Shown here in pieces: positions 57,365 to 64,000 of a stretch of 64,000 nt of DNA. Position 1 is the first letter of the stretch, and every line of letters begins with the position of its first letter. The DNA lies in assembly GCA_026119855.1 (NCBI GenBank), contig JAOWBW010000105.1, positions 1,488,001 to 1,552,000 on the forward strand. Reading direction: 5' to 3'. The translations under genes were made by a program, and so were the position numbers. Source of the stretch: Campanula takesimana (taxonomy: Eukaryota > Streptophyta > Magnoliopsida > Asterales > Campanulaceae). Below the pieces are notes generated by a model. It was not told the DNA's origin and searched no databases. It saw nothing but the letters and a program-made list of their open reading frames with translations.

Positions 57365-60300
57365 ATGGGAGACTCAGGTTGCACAGATAATTCCACCCAG
57401 ACTTTGATCACTCGACAAATTTCAAGTCTTTCTCTCAGTGACGGTCAGCAATTGAGTGTCGCCCATGAGAAAGACCCGCGAAAAATTGCAAGAAAGTATG
57501 CATTGATTTCAATTACTATTTCTTTACGTGAAATTTTCCGGAATGGGTATCTGCTTAATATTTTGTGTATGTGGGTTTTCTTAATCACTGTACATTTCTT
57601 GATTATTTGAAATGTGGGTTTAAGAGTGTTGCTAACTGGCTGCTTGAATGATAAATGATTCCCAAAATTGAGGGAAAAGGGAGGAAATTTGATAAAATTT
57701 TACTTATGGGTTTCCTTTCCCTTCTTGAATTTGCCTCTTTTTTCATTTATATTCAATTCCAAGATAATAGATTTCGTAAAAAGGAAGGGGCAAGAGAATA
57801 AATATTTATTGTTGATTGATGATTTATGATCTCAGTTTCCTATAATGCATATTTATGTTTGTTCCTTTTCTGGTTTGGTTATCTTTAGATTCATTTAATC
57901 TGAGTTGTTCCCTCTTGTGATCGTGTAGATTTTAATATACAGAATGAAGTAGAACCAATGTCCCAACAAAATTTGGATTACAATCTTTTCTAATTTCTTA
58001 TGTCTCCTGTATTTGCTTTATACTTGGTTTGGCCATATCTATGACGTGCGTTAGGTTTTAATCTGTTGGCTGTTCTGCATTGAATTGTCGGTCTGCGTAA
58101 TAATAAGTTTGTTGATTGGGTTACTGTTCGCACTATTTTGTCCTTAAGAAAATAATCTAATCACACTATATTCATAAGCAGCATTCTTGTAGTTGATTTT
58201 TAATACATGTTTTGCTCGTTCTTAGACTTATTCTTATGGAATTGCTTTGTCTTAAATGGAGAGATTGAGTGAGAAGTTTGAGAATTCTTGATCGTCTCCT
58301 TTCCTTGACTTTATAAAGCAAGTTTTCGTATATTAAGAATCAATCCTCTCCCCTCGTTATATCAGGTATCAATTGGATCTTTGCGAAATAGCCTTGGGTG
58401 AGAATACCATAGCTTATTTGGGAACAGGTTGTGGCAAGACCCACATTGCTGTATTGCTGATGTATGAGATGAGATGCCGGATAAAGAAACCAGGAAAGGA
58501 CATATGTGTGTTTCTTGCTCCCACAGTAGCTTTGGTTGAACAAGTGAGCCTGTATATTTATTTTACTTTATACATACTCGGCATACTATTTTGTCATCTG
58601 CTGATTTTAATTGAAGATAAGTAATGTTCTTCTTCCTATTGATATTCTCTTCTGTAATGCTGCATATTACTTTGTTAACTACAAACACGTGGAAAGATTG
58701 TTTTGTAATCAATGTTTTATCTTGCCTGCGTTTTTTTTACTCAGGCCATCATCTTTGTCTCAAGATTTTTTTACCAAATACTCCCTCCGTCCCATTGAGA
58801 GTGAGACTAGAGGAGTGGGCACGATATTTAAGATAAAGTGATATATATGTGGTAGAAAATGAAGAGAGAGAATGAGTGGGGTAAATAGTGGGGTTGGTTG
58901 AATAAAATGAGTGGTGGAAAATGAAGAGAGAGAATGAGTGGGGTTAAATAGTGGGGAATGATGAATATAAGTATATTAAAACATTTCCATTTTGGGTAGT
59001 CTCACTTTAAGTGGGACGGCCCAAAAAGGAAAGAAGTCTCACTTCTAGTGGGACGGAGGGAGTATATGTTTTTGTTATCTGTTTGGAAAGAGCCATAGTA
59101 AGTTGTGGGCACTCCAAATAGTCCAATGTGCAATTGCCACATCTGTCTTACTCTCTTTGACCAAAGGCACATACTATCATCTCGTAAAACAAGGGTATCT
59201 TGACTATGTTTTCCTAAATAACTGCACACATATTTGTCGCTTCTTCAACTTACAACTGTAACTTGAAGAAACCACAAGACTTGATCCTTTTTTTTTTTGG
59301 CAACGTGGCATGTTTCATTAATGACATAACTCGTGGATGCTCAAGAAAAACAAATTTGATGCTTCCTTTTCTACTTAGAAAAGGAACTCGCGGCTTTTCT
59401 TATATAGCTTATGCATACTAGTGTCTTTTGTAATCTATTATCTCTTATGTGGTGAAAGTCTGATTGCTACCCTTTATCTTTTGCCACCTGATATTGCAAT
59501 TATAGTTTCTTTCACCTTTTTGCAAAGAAGAAGCAAGTTTCGCTATTGATTTTATTGATTGGATCTTAAGGTATATAGTATTGTTGCTTCTTTTCTCATG
59601 TGCTTTATCATCTAAAATCGTCTTATGTAGCAAGCCAGAGTTATACGAGAGTCGATAGATTTTAAAGTTGGGATCTATTGTGGAAATAATAAACGTCTAA
59701 AAAGTCATCATGATTGGGAGAAAGAGGTGGAACAATACGAGGTTAGTTGATGTGACTTTATATCTTATTCTAAGTTTCGTGATTTTTCTCACCCGCCCTT
59801 TATATAACATCTCATGTCACTCAGTAGGATGTTTCTTTATCATCAAGAAATGGTTAAATAATTAACTGAAATCTGCAAATGAAGTATGATTACCATGAGA
59901 GCTAAATACTTCAGATCTTATACTTTCTTGTGCAGGTTCTTGTTATGACCCCTCAGATACTGTTACACAATTTATCTCACTGCTTCATCAGGATGGAGTT
60001 AATTGCCCTTCTGATTTTTGATGAGTGCCATTATGCACAAATAGAAAGCAATCATCCTTATGCTGAAATTATGAAGGTGAAGTGCTAGTAACCAAGTGTA
60101 TATAACTAATAACTCTTATATTACTGCTTTCAATTAGATTCTTTCTGATTCTTGACATATAGATTTCGTTGTAATTTTCCCAGATTTTCTACAAACCTAA
60201 TGTCGCAAATTTGCCCCGTATATTTGGCATGACGGCATCCCCGATACATGGGAAAGGTATCATTAATTCTGTACATCTCAGGCCGGCATAATTCAGGAGT

Positions 60301-63300
60301 GTTTATATATCATGTGATGTATTTTGAGTCAATGGTCAAAGTAAAGGAGAGCTTCTAAGTATCACAACCTATGGGATCCTTAGTATCTCATGTGATGCAT
60401 TTAAAGGTTTTAGAGGTCCGCTGCTAAGTCACAAGCCTGATCTAACTGTTTTGATATTGAGCATGTTACAAATGTAATTTCTCTATGCAGAATGGAGTAA
60501 ATAAACTGTGCATTACTCATATACTCCCTCCGTCCCAGCACAAGTGACACTTATTTCCTTTTCGGTCCGTCCCAGCACAAGTGACACTACCTAAAATAGA
60601 AATGTTTTAATATATTTATATTCAACCAACCCCACCATTTAACCCCACTCATTCTCTCTCTTCATTTTCCACCACTCATTTTATTCAACCAACACTACTA
60701 TTTACCCCACTCATTCTCTCTCTTCATTTTCTACCACACATATACTACCTTTTCTTAATCCCTGTGTCCCAAAAGTTGGTGTCACTTGTGCCGGGACGGA
60801 GGGAGTATTTTGTATAGCTGCGCCTTAGTCAAGTTGAGGTCTGCTACTGAGAATTTCTAGAATATTGAAGGTTTATCATACACGCTTATGTTGTTTGCAC
60901 AGAAAAATAATCTGTACATTGTAAATAGGCATACTTACATTGCATCAGAAATTTTTGCTGATTTCACCAGCGATTTGAAAGGAGTAGGTGCAAAAAGAAC
61001 AAAATATTCGTAGTCCTTGAACTGATATCTGTATTCGCTTTTGCCTTTACTATTTCAGGTGCTTCCATCAGTTGTCTTGAGGCCTTACTTCATGCTAAGG
61101 TGGGTTATGACTACATCTTTTGACGCAGTTCCTGATGATGCTTCTTTTTCTTCTTCTTCTTCTTCTTCTTTTTACAAGATAGTGAAGACCTTCTTAATAG
61201 TAAATGAGTTCCAAAAAGGGTACTTTATTTTAGGGTCAATGTCGCTATCTGATGTATCTGTTGCTATATTTTCTCTCCCATTTCAAAGGTTTATTCTGTA
61301 GAAGACAAGGAAGAACTAGAACAATTTGTATCATCTCCTGTATTAAATGTATATTACTATGGCACTGCCACGAACCCCTCGCTCTGCCCGATGCATTTGA
61401 TAAAACTTGAGGAGATAAAACAGCAGGTAATATGATTTTAATTATTTTTATTTGTGAAATTATATATCATGCATGTGGAGCTTTACTAATGGTGATTTTT
61501 GTGATATGATTAGTGTTTTTCAACTTTGAGCATGAAGACTGATGATCATATTAGCCTTATAAGCACCAAAAAGGCGCTCCGGAGGCTGCATGGTAATCTG
61601 GTCTTTTGTATGGAAAATCTCGGCCTTTGGGGAGCTTTACAGGTAAGCTAGCATGGCCCTTTTCCTATATAATGCTTTTGATGAAAATGAACTATTCTTC
61701 TTCATTTGTTTTGATTTCTTCATGCACTTGCAAAGACATAACAAAAAATATTGGATCTTCATTTAGTTTTTATTAGTTTCTTGTGGATGCGATGCTTGTT
61801 ACTTCGGTCATGTGAGTTATGTTTACATGTTTAAAGCACCTGCAATTACGGTATTGGCACATCCTCGTACAATTTAGAATTAGAGTACGACTACCTTCTT
61901 TTGTTGGACAAGATGAAAGGCACAAGTCTGCTCAACCTTTGCTCAAATCACACGCGTCCATCTACACGAAATCATTTTGCTATTCTGTTTGGTTAGAAGC
62001 AAAGTCATCACACCTGGCACACTCATTCATATCTTTCGTTATTATTTTGCATGATAATGTTTCTTGTGCCTTGCATGTTGCTTGGTTACTGTTTATATGA
62101 TCACACTTCATAAGTGGTATACTAAGCAGTAAAAGATGTTCATGTATAAACCATCTTAAGTAGTTTTGTTGCATTTTGTATGCTATTGGGCCAACTTTGT
62201 TTCCTCACGTGTTTGTTCATTACAAATTTTATCGTTTCTAGTTTTACCTCGTATCCATCTTAATATTCGCATTCACATACATACATTCATTTGTAAATTT
62301 GTTCTTTTTTAGTTACTCGTTATTTGGTTCTATATAGTAAAGAGGTTCTCGTGGCTATTATTAATTCCAATGTAATGAGTATATGTTGATCACAATGACT
62401 CCGTTTGTTTAGTAATTGATCCTAAATATCTAGATTGTTTCCTTTGTTGTATTTCTTGACTATCTAACCTAACTTTGTCTAACTTAATACTCCTGCCAAA
62501 TTTGTGTCCCGTGTACTCAAGGACGTAATGTCAGTACTTGGTTTAACTCTATTGTAATTAAGACCTCACTAGTCTCTCTTGTTTAGCTCTAATTAAGGTC
62601 GTAATACCATCATACATATCTACGATTACATTAATGTATCTCACTTTATCCCTTCCGTTCTCTACCATTCACCAAGTTAACTCTCTAAGTATCGTATCAT
62701 GCGCCTACTCTAAGTCAATAATAAGTGTTTGTAATCATTTTTTACATCTCTAAATATTTTCGTCAATTACTAAGTAGATATAGATAGCTTCCATCGTTGA
62801 CCCTCCTCGGATGAAACAAAATGATTTTCCATTATTCTTGTCCTCCGTCTTAATATAAATTTTCCATTGCTGACCCTCCTTGGATAAAAACAAAATGATT
62901 GCATACATGAAGGCCTTTCGGGGACTTCATCAAAGTTTTTCCTAAACAAGCCATTCCTCATATGCATCGAGGCTTAATCAATATCAATTAAGCAAAAGCA
63001 GTACTCTTAGTAAGGCATGTCATGAGAAAGACAGTACTCGTCAGTGGATAAGTTTGAAATGCTTGAATTTGCAGGCGACACATAAGATCCACATGCACAA
63101 GCTTTCTTCAGTGTTTGGTTAAATCAACCATTTATGACATTTTTCTGAGCTATATATAATACTTCTCGACTCTTACATGATTGACATTGCATGAGGGTTT
63201 ACTGGTATTGTAGTGTTACAAATTATTTTTTTGTGTTCTTTGTCAAAGGCTTGTCAGATTCTTATAAAAGGCGACAACTTTGCGCGGAATGAATTGATAG

Positions 63301-64000
63301 AGGAAGCAGAAGGGGAATGCAGTGATGATGCTTTCTGTGGCCGATATCTGGCTTGGGTTTCCTCGTTTTTTGCCTCTGAGTGCAGGAAAGGTATCATGAT
63401 ATGTTCAATGCTTCTTGGTTGTAGCATAAACGATCTAGTCATCTTTTTTCTTTCTCTATGGTCATTAGTACGTGAACATAGGTATCATGCTGCTCCTATT
63501 TTTGTTCAATTTTCATTATTGGAGTTTCCTTTTTCAAAAAGATTTGTCTCAAAATGAGGGTCCATTTTCTAATGAACTTTGTCTTAATTCTGTACTGCTA
63601 AAAGTGTTTGAAAGTCAGCTTCCTTAATTGCTTTATATGGACACTCATTTGGTGACAGATCGAATCCTGAGTTTCTCATTGATATTCCACAGTGCTGCTT
63701 TTTTTCTCGTTAAATTGAGCACCAAGTTTGCTAATCGAAATGCATGTAAACCATGCTGTTCATGTAGGTGACATTGAAGCTGACTTATCCCGTGTGGAGA
63801 CATTAAAAGTGCCGTTTTTCTCATGGAAGCTTTTAGGACTTGTTCAAATTCTTTCCAGTTTTAGGTTGGTACCAGTACATACCGTACTTGCTTGAGAAAT
63901 ATAGTCTGTTGTGTTAATTCTCTTAAATAATTCAGAAAGATTGCATGATGATAATGTATTTGGTGTTACTGATCCATTTGTATAGGCTCATGTTACAGTT
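57365..64000 (+). CDS. DCL4: DICER-LIKE 4, N-terminal part (exons 1-11, cut by window end)
   Basis: Exons: 57365-57495, 58366-58543, 59631-59741, 59936-60076, 60184-60256, 61059-61099, 61289-61426, 61514-61642, 63249-63390, 63768-63864, 63986-64000+. All introns are GT-AG with matching phases, giving about 398 residues. The ATG at 57365 is chosen because no in-frame ATG lies upstream in the open frame and its context is good. The frame has EKDPRKIARKYQLDLC, the Walker A loop GTGCGKTH (63-70, K68), LAPTVALVEQ, the DECH box (169-172), MTASP (203-207), and the interdomain phrases QFVSSPVLNVYYY and NLGLWGA. Phrase by phrase this is the DCL4 helicase, not DCL1, 2 or 3 (family knowledge). DCL4 cuts long dsRNA into 21-nt siRNAs (tasiRNA, antiviral silencing) in the nucleus. 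The N-terminal extension before the helicase (about 44 residues) is shorter than I recall for Arabidopsis. PAZ, RNase III and dsRBD exons lie beyond 64000. Confidence 0.95.
58781..59062. mobile_element. Stowaway-type MITE in DCL4 intron 2
   Basis: Ends CTCCCTCCGTCCCATTGAGAG and CTAGTGGGACGGAGGGAG with TA flanks. Internal repeats of AATGAAGAGAGAGAATGAGTG. Same subfamily as 43469 and 44357. Confidence 0.92.
60524..60805. mobile_element. Stowaway-type MITE in DCL4 intron 5
   Basis: Ends CTCCCTCCGTCCCAGCACAAG and CTTGTGCCGGGACGGAGGGAG. The body is the reverse complement of the element at 58781 (CACTCATTCTCTCTCTTCATT), so the two DCL4 introns hold the same family in opposite orientation. Confidence 0.92.
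62400..62990 (-). pseudogene. decayed LINE-like reverse transcriptase fragment in DCL4 intron 8
   Basis: On the minus strand, short stretches in shifting frames resemble plant LINE reverse transcriptase: FDEVPERP (about 62910), RYINVIVDMYDG (about 62630-62650) and SRYLGSI (about 62413-62431), in the right order. Many stops and frameshifts separate them. This is motif recognition by eye; a translated search is needed. It would explain part of the unusual length of intron 8 (61643-63248). Confidence 0.5.

Noticed and set aside
62400..62990. Functional reverse transcriptase gene
   Set aside because: Multiple stops and frame shifts; at most a fossil.

Overview
This is nuclear DNA from a flowering plant, most likely a eudicot. 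It carries three multi-exon or receptor-kinase genes with GT-AG introns, embedded in AT-rich sequence dense with plant transposable elements. There are no prokaryotic features, CRISPR arrays or organellar genes.

Layout. (1) 1-5308 is the 3' half of a Ty3/gypsy LTR retrotransposon. Its pol frame (end of protease, reverse transcriptase, RNase H, integrase, chromodomain-like tail) is broken by an in-frame stop at 2470, and the 3' LTR of about 2.15 kb contains six copies of a 14-base palindrome. The element sits against a CACTA-like remnant. (2) 5.3-14.5 kb is gene-free. It holds a 294-bp tandem duplication, Helitron-like ends, Stowaway MITEs, and several TIR elements whose flanking 9-bp direct repeats mark them as Mutator-like (MULE). 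(3) 14928-42688 on the plus strand is a complete 22-exon gene for a 755-aa EDR2-like protein (PH, START, C-terminal EDR2/DUF1336 domain). Its introns are swollen by insertions: a 3.4-kb MULE, a nested hAT plus MULE stack, a hAT-type MITE, a foldback element, a solo LTR and many Stowaway MITEs. (4) 43-50 kb is a MITE cluster with (TA)n tracts. (5) 50099-53304 is a two-exon LRR receptor-like kinase closest to Arabidopsis MOL1 (a TDR/PXY relative). Its kinase domain lacks canonical catalytic motifs, and its single intron holds a MITE. (6) 53.3-57.3 kb has two related MULE-like elements, a 922-bp non-autonomous Helitron with a Stowaway MITE inside it, and a tRNA-Ala-derived SINE-like element. (7) 57365-64000 is the 5' part (exons 1 to 11, cut by the window end) of DICER-LIKE 4, with helicase motifs intact. 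Its introns hold two hairpin-forming Stowaway MITEs and a decayed LINE-like fragment.

The three host genes do not form a known functional unit: one is a lipid-binding protein related to a disease-resistance regulator, one a cambium/stem-cell receptor-like kinase, and one the main siRNA-producing Dicer. What the sequence supports most strongly beyond the genes is a record of transposition. At least five MULE-type insertions have intact or near-intact 9-bp target duplications, two hAT-type insertions have perfect 8-bp duplications, and one Helitron has both ends. I found no clear undescribed system. The most unusual structures are the palindromic arrays inside the LTR and inside the 10.8-12.9 kb MULE, and the triple-nested TE stack in intron 7 of the EDR2-like gene.
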